Shown here: piece by piece, positions 1 through 11,450 of the stretch | How positions within the stretch are numbered: the stretch's first letter is position 1 | Layout: the number at the start of each line of letters is the position of its first letter | Assembly: GCA_021397835.1 (NCBI GenBank) | Contig: JAJFZO010000609.1 | Location: 10,728,001 to 10,792,000 of the forward strand | DNA: 64,000 nucleotides | Source of the DNA: Moringa oleifera | Lineage: Eukaryota > Streptophyta > Magnoliopsida > Brassicales > Moringaceae | Direction: 5' to 3' | Position numbers and translations under genes: made by a program | Notes under the pieces: model-generated | Seen by the model: only the letters and a program-made list of their open reading frames with translations | The model's database searches: none | What the model was told of the DNA's origin: nothing

Positions 1-657
1 TGTATACAGTACTTATGCATTAAGGGGTGCAATGGCCTTTTGAATCTGGAATTATCATCGAGTTCCAACCACGGCAAAAGGTTGAGAAGGCTTAGTATCA
101 AGGACTGTGATGACTTAGCGTCCATTGTAGTTGGTTCAGGGGCTGGACAGGACTGGCTCCCCAGCCTGGAGGTCCTTGCCTTGCATGGCCTGGCTAACCT
201 AACCACAGTGTGGAGGAACCCTGTGGCCAAAGGCTGCCTTCAAAAGCTTCGTTGCATAGACATTTGGCATTGCCATAAGTTGAAGAACATCTCTTGGATT
301 CTACAGCTTCCAAAGCTAGAGGTCATTTACCTATTTTACTGCAGAGAAATGGAAGAATTGGTAAGCTCAGATGACATTCTGCCAGTTAAAGATTCAAAGG
401 CCTTCCTCCCAAGCCTTAGAACTCTATCCATCCGGGACCTCCCCAAACTAAGAAGCATTGCTCCATTAGCATTTTCTTTTCAGTCCTTGGAAAGTATTGC
501 TGTGATTGATTGCCCAAAGCTAAAGAAGCTACCCCTGGAAGCCAATAGTAGCTCCACCTTACCAACAGTTTATGGTAACAAAGAATGGTGGGACGGACTG
601 GAGTGGGACGAAGCTATCACACGATCTGGTTTCTTTCCACAGTTCATGTTGGTTTGA
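1..657 (+). CDS. CC-NBS-LRR disease resistance protein, C-terminal LRR part (partial)
   Basis: The frame is open from the first base of the window, so the gene begins upstream; it stops at TGA 655-657. The visible 218 residues are irregular leucine-rich repeats with the pattern LRRLSIKDCDDL, LPSLEVLALHGLANL, LQKLRCIDIWHCHKL and LPSLRTLSIRDLPKL, and end in a motif with KKLPLEANSS followed by EWWDGLEWD. That spacing and the tail 'cPKLKKLPL...W..L.W' are typical of RPS2/RPS5-type intracellular CC-NBS-LRR immune receptors, whose LRR senses or gates response to pathogen effectors. The NB-ARC domain lies outside the window, so the subgroup and integrity of the gene cannot be judged. The downstream part looks like a spliced 3' UTR (about 877-966, then a GT donor). 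No frameshift is seen in the visible part. Confidence 0.88.
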   Translation, partial: CIQYLCIKGCNGLLNLELSSSSNHGKRLRRLSIKDCDDLASIVVGSGAGQDWLPSLEVLALHGLANLTTVWRNPVAKGCLQKLRCIDIWHCHKLKNISWILQLPKLEVIYLFYCREMEELVSSDDILPVKDSKAFLPSLRTLSIRDLPKLRSIAPLAFSFQSLESIAVIDCPKLKKLPLEANSSSTLPTVYGNKEWWDGLEWDEAITRSGFFPQFMLV

Positions 658-1429
658 CAGGTATCACTCCAACAGGAAGCAACTCCTCTTCTGGTATTCC
701 TCTTCTTAATCAGATTTACTTCTCAGTTTTTCATTCATTGAAACTAAAACTTTAGTGTTTTCATAATTATTCTTCAACAACTACTCTTAAACAGAGTAAA
801 CAAGATTCAATAACTCTTAGCTCTTCTAGCTGATTCAATACTCGAGTTTTACAAGTTAGTAATCTTTCATTTTCAGGCTGCCAAGGCATGAGCAATCACC
901 AGATGGCAACTTGCCATTTCTTCTCCAGCTTCTCCACAAGTCCCTGAAATTACTTGCATCAAAAAGGTAATTATTAAGAATCCTTAATTTGTAAGGGATG
1001 TTTGGAATGCCGGGAACAAATATTCCGGTATCTGAAATTGTTCCTGTCCACTCAGGATGTTAAAGGCCTCCATTGACAGTTGTTAGGTCACAAATCTGAG
1101 ATTCTTCCATGTTTATAGGCTTTTCTGCCTTTGCCTTATCTTCAATCCTATTTAATTGCCTATCACAAAGCATCACAAAGAAATTAAACAAAGAGTGATG
1201 ATAATTAATAGCAAGAATACCATATCTTCATGCAGTATTTAGTTTAATAAAGTAATCAAAATATCTGGAATTGGGTATTAATAATGAATCAAGTTATGTA
1301 TCCAAAGGGAACTTACAATTTTTTTTTCTTCATGGAAAACAATAGTTCAAATTATTCGTATTGCCCCATAGGTGTCCCTAAACATCTGTCACATGTGACC
1401 CACAATGTCTCAACTTCTCATCCAAAGTG

Positions 1430-1432
<3 letters not shown>

Positions 1433-1464
<32 letters not shown>
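1433..1464. repeat. (AT)16 microsatellite
   Basis: An uninterrupted AT dinucleotide run of 32 bases in the NBS-LRR/MIR156 intergenic region. Confidence 0.95.
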
Positions 1465-1467
<3 letters not shown>

Positions 1468-2283
1468 AGATTGATGAAATGATAATCCAAAAAGACAATA
1501 TATGATCGGAGCCAACAGAATCAAATTTTATGAGTCTTCCTCTATCCACCGAAGATGGTGTTGGCATCGAATTTGATATTCTCGTCTACTACGCTTGCAT
1601 ACACTTTTTAGCTTTTAATTAAATTACCTTATTATATAATCCAACATTATTGTCGTTCATAAGCATCAATCCAATGGCAAAAGAATAACGAAAAGAGCAT
1701 TCAATCGGGCGAATGCCGCAGAAGGCCTTTGATGTCACCTTACGCCACTAGCGACCCTTTTGTGTTGATTGGTACTTAGGAGCAAATTGGATGGCTCTTG
1801 CCACAGTATTTATGGTTTAATTAACATAAAGCATATATACTTTATACCATGGTAGACGTATGTGGTCACATATATAAGATATAATAACTTTATCATCTAG
1901 CTAGGGTTTGTCAAACTCACACTGGGTGATCCAAAAATAGGAGGAAAAATATTCTTCCTTATTCTTCTTTAACATTTTTTTTTTTTTTTGCTTAATAGAG
2001 ACAGCCATTATTGAAACTAATATTCTTAATTTAATCCAAGATTAGAGAAACATGTATGCTTAGCTAAGTTATAGCTCATCAAAACTCGATAAATTAATCT
2101 TTGCTAATTAATGCTTAAGCATCGTTCAGATTCGTCTCGTGTTTTAGAGAGGTGAATGCATTGATAATATGGAAATTGATATTAAGAGCTTATTGGTTCA
2201 ACTAAAGTCAACTCCAAGAAGCTTCTAATCGATAGAGATAATTCACAATATAAGTAACTAAGCCAACAATCCTGCCATGCATT

Positions 2284-2304
2284 TATATATATATATATAT
2301 ATAT
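2284..2304. repeat. Short TA microsatellite
   Basis: About ten TA units in AT-rich DNA roughly 400 bp upstream of the MIR156 TATA box. Confidence 0.9.
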
Positions 2305-2686
2305 CATCTTAATTATAATAATAACAATCAGGCTTGACATTTAGATCAAAGCTGAGAGCTGAAGATGTTGATGATTGTTTGTGTCCTTGTGATGAAAGAA
2401 AACAAGAGAAAGAAGGGTGCATGGTAAAATAACAAATGAAACTTTAAAAAAAATGTGAAACCTTAGCAACACCATATTGAAAGGTAGAATCCATTTTAAT
2501 TATTTTCTTCCTTCTCTCACCAACATGGAAAATCAGAAAACTAACATTTTGCTTCTCCTTTTAAAAGATCAATCTAGCTTAGATTAGCAGGGAATCCTAA
2601 TCCTTAAACTTATGTTGATGATTAATAATGTAAAACGTTTAAACCACATTTGTTCCCATCTGATTAATCCTTCTCGCCCGCTGGTC

Positions 2687-2694
2687 TATATAAA
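2687..2694 (+). promoter_or_regulatory. TATA box of the MIR156 primary transcript
   Basis: TATATAAA lies about 180 bp before the mature miR156. A start site would be expected around 2715-2725, in the C/A-rich stretch after it. Plant MIR genes are Pol II transcribed with TATA boxes at this sort of distance. Inferred from sequence only. Confidence 0.65.
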
Positions 2695-2857
2695 GCCCTA
2701 ACTCCACCAGTTTCTGCACACAATCAAATCAAACCAAGCTTTCTTTACTACAAATTAATACGGTAGCATATACAGAAGGTGTGGCTGCCAGAAGTCATGT
2801 TTTGGGACGAAGGAGGATGTTGGGTTCTCTTAATTTCATGTCTGTAAGAAAGGTTTG

Positions 2858-2960
2858 AAATGAAGGTGACAGAAGAGAGTGAGCACACATGGCGCTTTTC
2901 TTGCATGCATCCATGCTTGAAGCTCTGCGTGCTCACTCTCTATCTGTCACCCATCTCTCT
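2858..2960 (+). ncRNA. MIR156: MIR156 precursor hairpin (miR156)
   Basis: The 5' arm at 2867-2886 reads TGACAGAAGAGAGTGAGCAC, the canonical mature miR156a-type 20-mer. The 3' arm around 2929-2951 (GTGCTCACTCTCT, then A, then TCTGTCACC) pairs with it along its full length with a single bulged A at 2942. The GG before the miRNA pairs with the CC after the star, so the stem extends past the duplex. The loop is about 45 nt and contains a small GCATG/CATGC inner stem. miR156 directs cleavage and repression of SPL transcription factor mRNAs and holds plants in the juvenile phase. A TATA box lies ~180 bp upstream, so the gene has its own promoter. Short open frames across the hairpin on both strands are by-products of the stem. 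Confidence 0.96.
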
Positions 2961-2991
2961 CTCCCTTCCTCTCTCTGTCTCTCTCTCTCTC
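2951..2991 (+). repeat. CT-rich low-complexity tract after the miR156 star
   Basis: A polypyrimidine stretch of CT units broken by CCC and G follows the hairpin directly. It would lie in the primary transcript. No function is implied. Confidence 0.7.
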
Positions 2992-4446
2992 ATATACACA
3001 GCTGCTACTTCATCTGTTCCATATGTTCATTACTTTGCATATAATCACGTTTTCATGTGTTATGCGTGCCTTTAATTGGTTTTTTCTTTTCAGTAATTCA
3101 TCAGAAGGTTAGATAAGTTACTTACTAAACAGTAGTTGTTCAGTTTGATCAAAGTAAGCGTATCAAGGCAGATTAATGGAGGCCGGACCTGGGAATTATA
3201 TACAATAATATAAATGAAGGGAACTTCTTTAGCTCTCCCTTTTGTTTCATTAATTAGCTTGGATTTGGCTGCAATGGCTTCCATGAACTTCCAGAGACCT
3301 TCGTAGTTTATTCAGTCATGGTTTTACTTTGTTTTTCCTTGTTCTCCTTTCACTTTTCTTCTTCTATCTAATGGGTGTTTTCTTTGGTATATATATACTT
3401 TCTGTGTAGTTACACTTAATTTGTTCTTCACTTATCAGAAATTAAGGAAAAAAAAAAGCTTGGAGGAAAAGAATTCATGAAGACCAGCTGCTTTTAGTTT
3501 CAGTCATGTTTTCATCAGTTCTTGTGGATATATGTTGGAGAGAGAGAGAGAATCCCTGGACCCAACAAGCATAGAAGATAATCAAATGGAAAGCTGTTTA
3601 AGCCATTTGATCATTATCTTAAGTTCCTTCCTGTTGTCCACTAATGTTATTACTTCAAGTTTGTCTTTTCCTGAGTGTTTTGGTTAATTATGATAACTGC
3701 TTATGGATTTATACCCAAAAGTAAAATACTTTAATTCTCATAGATGTTAGACTACTAAATTAAACTTCTTAATTTCATAGATCATCAACTTCTTATTTCA
3801 GTTTGCCAAGTTCACCAAGCCTTAGATGAAGAAGTCGATGACATGATCAAAGCCATGCCTAGTAGTGCCTTCACTGCCTGGATCCCATTAAAAAGGGCTC
3901 GATTCTTGCACTGGAATACCTGGCATTGGACATATAGTTAACCTGGTTTCTCAGACAAAGCTTAATTAGCTTCTCTTGCACTTGCTATTTGCCAGGCTGC
4001 ACCTGTACACTACCCACAATTTCCATAATCATGTATTAAGACCATCTCTTTTCTCTCTTTTTTTTCATGGGAAAGAAAAGAAATTATGAATAGAGGATGA
4101 AGAAGGAAATAATATTTTGTACTACATATAGAAACACTTAATAATTTGTAGTTGATTTCCTGATGGATTTAAGTGAAACCGTGGAAAATAGTCATGCTTT
4201 TTCTTTTCTTTTCTTGTTTAATTTTCATTGGAAGAAAATGAAATATGTGCTGGGTAATTGTTCTTGTGCAAAAATGCAAAAACTGAAATTCTTGGATTAT
4301 CTTCACATTTTCCAGAAGCAACGTGGGACCTTTCATGATTGGATAAAAATCTAACAGAGAGACAGATCTTTCACAATTACCCTAAGGCCTCATCGCTTTC
4401 TTGGTTGCTGTGCTAGTGGACTGATCTTCTTGCGCAGTCCATCGCC
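2992..4446. other. MIR156 downstream transcript region and UGT promoter
   Basis: No protein gene is supported. The first several hundred bases probably belong to the MIR156 primary transcript, which in plants often runs on for 1 kb or more with introns. The last few hundred bases are the UGT promoter and 5' UTR. The 63-aa open frame at 4163-4354 lacks any recognisable motif. Confidence 0.5.
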
Positions 4447-5862
4447 ATGGGAGACAACAGAGAGAAGCTTCATATTGCAATTTTCCCTTGGCTAGCGTAC
4501 GGTCACATACTGCCATTTCTCCAGCTAGCTGAGTTCTTAGCCCAAAAGGGTCATCATGTATCCTTCCTTTCCACTCCCAAAACGATCAGTCGGCTTCCAG
4601 AACACCGCGCCGACATAGCTTCTAGTATAACCTTCGTAGAGCTTTCTTTGCCTCCGGTCGAGGGCTTGCCAGAAGGAGTCGAGTCCACTGCCGAGCTGCC
4701 TGCCCACAGAGTTCCTTACCTCAAGAAGGCATATGACCTCCTCGAGGAACCTCTAACCCACCTCCTCCAAAACTCACGCGTTGACTGGATGATTTACGAC
4801 TTTGCCTCTTATTGGCTGCCCCCAGTTTTGCGTCAACTCGGTGTTAATTCGGTCTTCTTCTTTGTCTTCTCCGCTTACACCCTCGTTTTCATGGGGCCTC
4901 CATCCGAGTTTCAGAACGGTCGCCGCCGGAAACCGGAGGACTTCATGGTGGCCCCCGAGTGGGTAGATTTCCCTTGTGACATTGCGTTTAAACCCTACGA
5001 GATGGTGAGAAACCCCAGATCCGTGGACGACGACGTGCCCGATTTTGATCGGTTTAGATCCGCGATTCAGGGGTGCCGCTTCTTGACTCTGAGGAGCTGC
5101 CCCGAGTTCGAACCCGACTCCACCCGTTTACTCGCTAAGCTTTTCGATAAGCCGATTGTGGTTCCTTTAGGAATGTTGCCACCTTCCATGCAAGAAAACA
5201 CGGCCGATGAAGAAGAAGATAAGAAATGGAAGGTGTTGAAGGAGTGGCTTGATGATAAGAGAGAGAAATCAGTGGTTTATGTTGCCTTCGGTACCGAGGT
5301 GACTCTGAGTCAAGAAATGAGTCACGAGTTGGCACATGGAATCGAAAAATCCGGGTTGCCATTCGTTTGGGTAGCCAAGAACCGGCTGGTTGTAGAAGGA
5401 GAAGAAAGCCAGGACACGGTTCCACCAGGATTCGAAGAGCGAGTTTCGGGTCGGGGCCTTGTGTGGAACGGTTGGGCACCTCAACTCAGGATCCTGGCTC
5501 ACCCATCGGTTGGCGGGTTCGTGACTCACTGCGGCTGGAATTCGGTGATAGAAGCACTCGGCTTCGGTCGGGTTCTGATATTGCTTTCCGGGGCGAGTTC
5601 GGACCAAGGGTTGAACGCTAGGATGTTGCACGCCAAGCGAGTCGGGTTAGAGATAGAAAGGGATGAGCGAGACGGTTCGTTTTCGAGTGACTCAGTAGCT
5701 CAGTCGATCAGGCGGGTCATGGTGGAGGAAGAGGGACAGGAACTCCGGGCGAATGCGTGGAGCATGAAGGAGATTTGCGGTAACGTTGATGTGAACAGGC
5801 AGTACCTGAACCAGTTAACTCGGTTGCTGGAAGAAGATACCGTTTCAACTCGGTCGCTCTGA
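4447..5862 (+). CDS. UDP-glycosyltransferase, UGT91-like, intronless
   Basis: A single 471-residue open frame, the normal length for plant family 1 glycosyltransferases, which move a sugar from a UDP-sugar to small acceptors such as flavonoids or terpenoids in the cytosol. The N-terminal acceptor domain has the catalytic His at residue 20 (LAYGHILPF) and a likely partner Asp at 118 (MIYDF). The C-terminal PSPG sugar-donor box runs from W343 to Q387 with WAPQ, HPSVGGFVTHCGWNS and DQ. HIAIFPWLAYGHILPFLQLAE and WNGWAPQLRILAH are typical of group A UGT91 / saponin or flavonoid glycoside branch-forming enzymes, which add a second sugar. One oddity is the PSPG end: the usual P-x-x-x-D-Q is SGASSDQ, one residue longer and lacking the proline. 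The start ATG sits in a good context (gccATGG). The substrate cannot be read from sequence. Confidence 0.92.
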   Translation: MGDNREKLHIAIFPWLAYGHILPFLQLAEFLAQKGHHVSFLSTPKTISRLPEHRADIASSITFVELSLPPVEGLPEGVESTAELPAHRVPYLKKAYDLLEEPLTHLLQNSRVDWMIYDFASYWLPPVLRQLGVNSVFFFVFSAYTLVFMGPPSEFQNGRRRKPEDFMVAPEWVDFPCDIAFKPYEMVRNPRSVDDDVPDFDRFRSAIQGCRFLTLRSCPEFEPDSTRLLAKLFDKPIVVPLGMLPPSMQENTADEEEDKKWKVLKEWLDDKREKSVVYVAFGTEVTLSQEMSHELAHGIEKSGLPFVWVAKNRLVVEGEESQDTVPPGFEERVSGRGLVWNGWAPQLRILAHPSVGGFVTHCGWNSVIEALGFGRVLILLSGASSDQGLNARMLHAKRVGLEIERDERDGSFSSDSVAQSIRRVMVEEEGQELRANAWSMKEICGNVDVNRQYLNQLTRLLEEDTVSTRSL

Positions 5863-7137
5863 CTCACTTTTGTATTTTAATTTTTAGACACGATTAATAT
5901 TAAAATTGATTTCGTTATTTCAGCATAATTGAATTGAATTATATTTATTGATATTATATATTAATGTAAAACCAAAAAAATTATAAATATCATTAATTAC
6001 AAATATAGAGTATATTATAGTTAATTAATTAATATTTAACTTTTTTATTTTGAACATATTTATATTTTATTAATATATTATATCAATTGATAAATATATT
6101 TAAATTTTACATATGAATTTAATAAATAATTCATAATAGATTTTGTTAACTAATTAAGATTTAAATGATTCATTGAGATTAATGATATCATACTTTCATT
6201 ATCATGCTTTTGTTATTTTGAAAATAAAAAATAGAAAACTAATTTATCTTTAACTCATCAGTGTACAGTCTCTCCCCTTTATTTCATATGCACAGGTATT
6301 TATTGCTAAAGAAAAATCAAATATTTATTTAATTCTGCAATTCTATTTGTGGGTTTATAATGCTGAATCATTTAGGAGTCGATACAATTATTAATATTTT
6401 ATATTATTTATTATGATATAATTAAAATTTTTATAATATAAAATTACATAATTAAAAATAATTAATTAAATTAAATTTTAAAAAATAAAATTTCAGTTAA
6501 AAATGATTATGATTTTGTTTAAATCGATTAATCGAATTGTAATATTTAAATTTTAAATTAAATATAAATATTTTTTAAATTATAATTAAAATTATTTTAA
6601 ATGTAATTCGATTATAGTTTAAATCAAAATTGAAATCATATTTTAAGTTTAATTTTTAAAAATATTAATTTAAAAATATCTATATTTAATAAAAATATAA
6701 TAATTTTATTTTTTAATTTTATTAAAAAATTATAATTAAAATATTAAATATCTAATATAAATCAAATTTAACTTCGATTATGAACTTAAATAGTTTATAA
6801 ATTAAAATTTGAATTATTTTAAATTAAATTTTAATTAAAATCAAAATTTAATTATTTTAATTTAATTTATTTTAATTATAAATTTTGAGCTAATAGTTGA
6901 AAATCGAAATGGAAATCAAATCGAACACTAAAAATCCTAGCCCAAGCCAAGGACTACCCAGTCCAAGTATTTTTCCCGCTTGACACGCACAGCTTGTTAT
7001 CACAAGTCAAAACGACTCTCCAGTCTTCCTTTCCATTGTCAACTCCTTGTTGCCCCTACCATGCAGCAACGTTTCAGAGCCAGACCTTCAAACCAAGGAG
7101 CTCCAGAGTGAGCGCGGGTTGCGGTGGTGCATCGGAA
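5863..7137. other. AT-rich intergenic spacer
   Basis: From about 5870 to 6900 the sequence is almost entirely A and T, in tracts such as ATTTAAA and TTAATT, with no coding capacity. The last ~150 bases are the PUB gene promoter and 5' UTR, where base composition rises sharply. No transposon termini were found by eye. Confidence 0.7.
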
Positions 7138-10100
7138 ATGGTGAGGTCGGTGGCGGTTGCCGTGAAGGGGAGCGTCGGCGATGGAATTGGAGGCGGAGGA
7201 AGCCGACGGGCTGTCCGTTGGGCCATGGAGAATCTCGTGCCTAAAGCCGATCGCTTCATCTTGGTCCACGTCATGCCGACCATCACTACTGTTCCAACTC
7301 CTTGTATGAACGATATCTATTCTCTATCTTCATATAGAATTGTTCAAATTCATGCTTAAAGGTCTATTTAGTTCAATTTTTTAAGCATTTTGTTTATTCA
7401 TTCCTTTTGGGGGTATAAATTAAAAGTATTTGGATGGGGGATTATGTGCTTTACAGCAGGAAATCGAATTCCGGTCCAGGATTTAGATGAGAATGTGGTG
7501 GCGATTTATGTAGAAGACATGAAAGTAAAGTTTAAAGAAGTCTTTATGCCATTTAAGAAGCTATGCAAAGCAAGAATGGTGAGTTTCGCTTCCTTTCAAG
7601 TTTAGCTTGTATGTGAATTTTAACTAAAGCTTTTCTTTTTTCATTTTTGTAATTATCTTCTGTTGGCAGATGGAAACTTTGGTGTTAGAGGATGATGATC
7701 CTGCAAGTGCACTTGTAAGATATATCTCGGAATCGGGCATTAAAAGTTTGGTCTTGGGCTCTTGCTCATCAAGTTTTATAGCAAGGTATGGTCTTTTTTG
7801 TTGTTTGTATTCATCTGGTACTACTGAATTTCAGTTTCCTGTGTGGCATTGTTACTACAAATTTCCATTTTTATGATCTGTTATCACCTTTCCATGACGA
7901 AAATCGGTACCTGAGCTTGAAGGTATTATGACTTTCTCAGACCAAAGATATTTCATCTACTGGAAAATTTTCATAGGAAATAGTTGAGCGCCCCTCTGTG
8001 TCATAGTAAAATAAAATGGGTCAAAACTTTGTTATTGTGGTTGTTTGCATATAAAGTTTCTCATTTTCAATATATATGAGGCGTGGGTCCATGCTTTATT
8101 ATGCATCTCAAGTCAAAATACTCTAGTTGGGATGACTAGTAGGAGAGTATGATGAAGGAAGTTTATGTAATTTCATTCAAGTTTAGTTCGCTGGTAAGCC
8201 AGCATGGACTGAGTTTCATAGTTCAGATTTCCTTGGGACATTGGAGTAACTTCAGAGTCTTAAAGAGGATGGGTCTCCCATCCGCTATTCGGAATTCCTC
8301 CCTCTTAAATACCTCGGTTATCCAAAAAAGAAAAGTTTTACTAAGTTATGGTAAAACATATGTGTTAACATGAAGCGGCTCTTTTCTTAGCTGTTTGCGA
8401 CCGTGTGCACCAAAATCCTTTTAATGGTTTTAATTCCCTCTTCTTAGTTCCTTTATTTTATTTTAAGCGGAAGTATGAAAGCTTTCTGCATGTTTCTAAG
8501 TTTCACTGCACAATATATTTAGGAAGTCAAAGGGAGCAGGGGTACCAACAACAGTTCTGAGATGTGCTCCTCATACTTGTGACGTTTATGTTGTATCTAA
8601 AGACAGAATCGTCACAAAATCAGCTACTGCTTCGTTGACTAGTGGTATGTTGGAAGTTTTTGATTTTACGGTCAAAAGTTGATTGTGTTTTTGCTTATCT
8701 TTTCTCATAATCTTACAGAGATGGGTTACGCACTGTCAATGATCACTGAAGAAGCTTGTAGAGAAAGTTCCACTGGCATTAGTAAACATAGCTCTGAGCT
8801 TTCTACTTCCTCAATAAAATCCTTAGGTGAACAGTCCTTTATCGCACCATCACAAGCAGAGCTTAGCTACTCAAATTCTGATGCATCCACACACACAAAT
8901 GCTAGTTTAGGTGAAGAAGAGGATCCTCGTAGCTTTAGAGATGACACCGAAACTGTGACTGTTAATCAGTTGGAGCCTGCAGCTCCTAGCAAGCCTCAGC
9001 AGGTGAATTTTTACTGTGTTTATTGTCACAGTTGAATATTTTTTTGGCACACTTCATCAATTACTATGTGACATCTAAATTGTGATCTGGGAGTTCTTTT
9101 AGCAGTTAGACGTGCAGACTGCAATGGAGCAGCTAAGGCTGGAACTACAAGATACTATTGCCATGTATAAGCAAGCTACTGAAGAGCTTGTCCGTGCTCA
9201 AAACAAGGTGTGTTTGAGCACTTTTAGCTGTTGCAGGCCTTCCAATGTGGATAAATTTGAAGGTTTATCTTTCATAGAATTTCTTTTTTCTTTTCATTTT
9301 TGAAGCAAAAATCAATCTTGACGATTTCGACTAGGTTCATGAAGATTTGAGAACTGAAGTGAATGGCTTTCAAAATGCAGTTTGCACGTGTATGCTAGCA
9401 TGATGGTGGATAGCAGATAAATATTTTATAATTCTTAATAGCCTTAGTGATAAATGTCTGACTTTGTTATAGACACCCTCAGCTATCAATTTTTCATGCT
9501 TGGACCACAGATCACGTTACTGTCTTCTGAGTACCTCGAAGAAGCAAGAAAAGTGACTGCTACCATTGAAAGGGAAGAAACTTTAAGGAAAGCTGCCGCC
9601 AAAGGGAAAGCAAAGCATTTGCAAGCCATGAAAGAGCTTGAGGAGGCAAAAGCTTTGCTTGCTAAAGAGTCGTATGAGAGGCAGATAGCTGAACTGAATG
9701 CCCTCAAAGAGTCCTTAGAGAAACAGAGAATCATTGATCAACTCTTGTCAAGTGACAGGAGGTACAAAAGATACACTAGGGAAGAAATAGAGCTAGCTAC
9801 AAATTACTTCTCTGACAGTAATGTGATTGGTGAAGGAGGGTATGGAAAAGTTTATAAATGCAGCCTTGATCACACACCTGTAGCTGTTAAGGTTCTTCAG
9901 ACTGATTCACTTGACAAGAAGGAGGAATTCCTCAAAGAGGTAATTTGTATCTTCATTATTGTTTCTGGGTTATCTTAAAGATGCCAAACCAACTGGACCT
10001 CTGCAACTGCCATCATGACTTTTTTGAGGAGTTGTTTGATTATTTCAGAAACTGAGAAGTATGCGCAATATTCCCTGTGTGCATGATCCAGTTTAGTTAC

Positions 10101-11450
10101 AAAACTTCAGTCATTCATGCGCCTCTAAGCTGGGATTGGAGCCCTGTACCTTGAACTTTTTTGCCTGGACCATCATCCTAAACCAATCATGATTACTCTA
10201 GCCAATTCTTACAATTATTTCACATGTTGTTCAGCAAAAATTGATCTTTACTTATTTTGTAACTATAACTTGTTTCATTTTTCTTGCACTTTCTGATTGC
10301 CACCAAATTGCAAATTATTTTCTGAGTCCTTTTAGGAAGCTAAATTAGCTGCAATCATGATATTAACATTGCAACTTCTTTGCAGGTTGAAGTTCTAAGC
10401 CAGCTACGCCATCCCCACATGGTTTTGCTGCTTGGAGCCTGTCCTGAGACCGGCTGTCTAGTCTATGAATACTTGGAAAATGGAAGCCTGCAGGAATTTA
10501 TTTCCCAAAAAAATGGAAAACCATCTCTTCCATGGTTTATGAGGTTCCGGATAGTGTTTGAAGTGGCTTGTGCGCTTGCATTCTTACACAACTCAAAACC
10601 AGAGCCTATCGTACATCGAGATTTGAAACCGGGTAATATTTTGTTAGACAGAAATTATGTGAGCAAAATTGGGGATGTTGGGCTTGCTAAGTTCATTTCA
10701 AATGTTGTACCTGATAACGTCACAGAGTACACAGACTCTGTTCTTGCTGGTACTCTCTACTACATGGATCCGGAGTATCAAAGAACTGGTACCCTCCGAC
10801 CGAAATCAGATCTATTTGCTTTTGGAGTTATAACCCTTCAATTACTGACAGCTCGCCATCCAAATAGCCTCCTATTTTTTGTTGAAGATGCCATTCAGAA
10901 TGGCTCCTTTGCTGACATTCTAGATAAGTCTGTTACAGATTGGCCACTGGCTGAAACAGAGGAATTAGCTCGAATTGCTCTGAAGTGCTCCAAATTCAGA
11001 TGCAGGGATAGGCCAGATCTCGATAATGAAGTCCTGCCGGTTCTTAAAAGACTTGTTGAGTTTGCAAATGCTAATGTGAAGGTGGAAAGAAACAATATGT
11101 ATGCACCAAGCCACTATTTCTGTCCAATCCTCCAGGTCAGGGCTACATTCCAGTGGAGATTTATTCGATTTAAAGTCTTTATTTCTTATATCATCTCATA
11201 TCTTGTTTCTTGAAGCATCATTTCTTGGATATTGCAGGAAATTATGGATGATCCACACATTGCTGCTGATGGTTTTACATATGAGCTTAGAGCAATTAAA
11301 GCTTGGCTTGAGAAACATGATCTATCGCCAGTGACAAAGCGTAGGCTCCAGCACAATCTGCTGATTCCAAACTACACAATCCGTTCTGCTATACAGGATT
11401 GGAGATCCCGTGTGACATTTTTAAGTGCCTTGATCGACAAAGATGGGTGA
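7138..11450 (+). CDS. U-box protein kinase (USP-like domain, coiled coil, kinase, U-box), PUB35/PUB52 type
   Basis: Nine exons in phase: 7138-7303, 7457-7578, 7670-7785, 8523-8644, 8719-9002, 9106-9207 (or from 9103), 9511-9939, 10386-11135, 11238-11450, giving about 767 residues. Order: universal-stress-protein-like domain (1-175, VAVAVKGS... RAVRWAMENL); a Ser/Thr-rich linker; a coiled coil (about 275-390, many K/E/A residues); a kinase domain with glycine loop GEGGYGKV (~410), HRDLKPGN (~524) and DVGLA in place of DFG (~544), as is usual in this family; then a C-terminal U-box (about 690-765, DPHIAADGFTYE...W). The U-box binds E2 enzymes and makes the protein a ubiquitin E3 ligase coupled to a receptor-like cytoplasmic kinase. 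The start is the first in-frame Met after a GC-richer leader. No broken frames are seen. Confidence 0.93.

Larger units (their letters stand above)
658..2680. other. Intergenic / 3' UTR region between the NBS-LRR gene and MIR156
   Basis: No coding region can be supported. The first ~300 bases are probably the NBS-LRR 3' UTR, including a possible spliced UTR exon near 877-966. The rest is AT-rich and holds two TA dinucleotide runs. Short open frames here have no recognisable domain and contain simple sequence. Confidence 0.6.

Noticed and set aside
2860..3075. 71-codon open frame starting 7 bases before mature miR156 (possible miPEP) and the opposite 62-codon frame
   Set aside because: Both cross the hairpin and a CT-rich tract, and their composition follows the stem and simple sequence. 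Known pri-miRNA peptides lie upstream of the hairpin, and no independent evidence supports translation.
5135..5631. Open frames of 84-120 codons inside the UGT gene in other frames
   Set aside because: They overlap the intact 471-residue UGT and have no domain; they arise from the GC-richer coding sequence.
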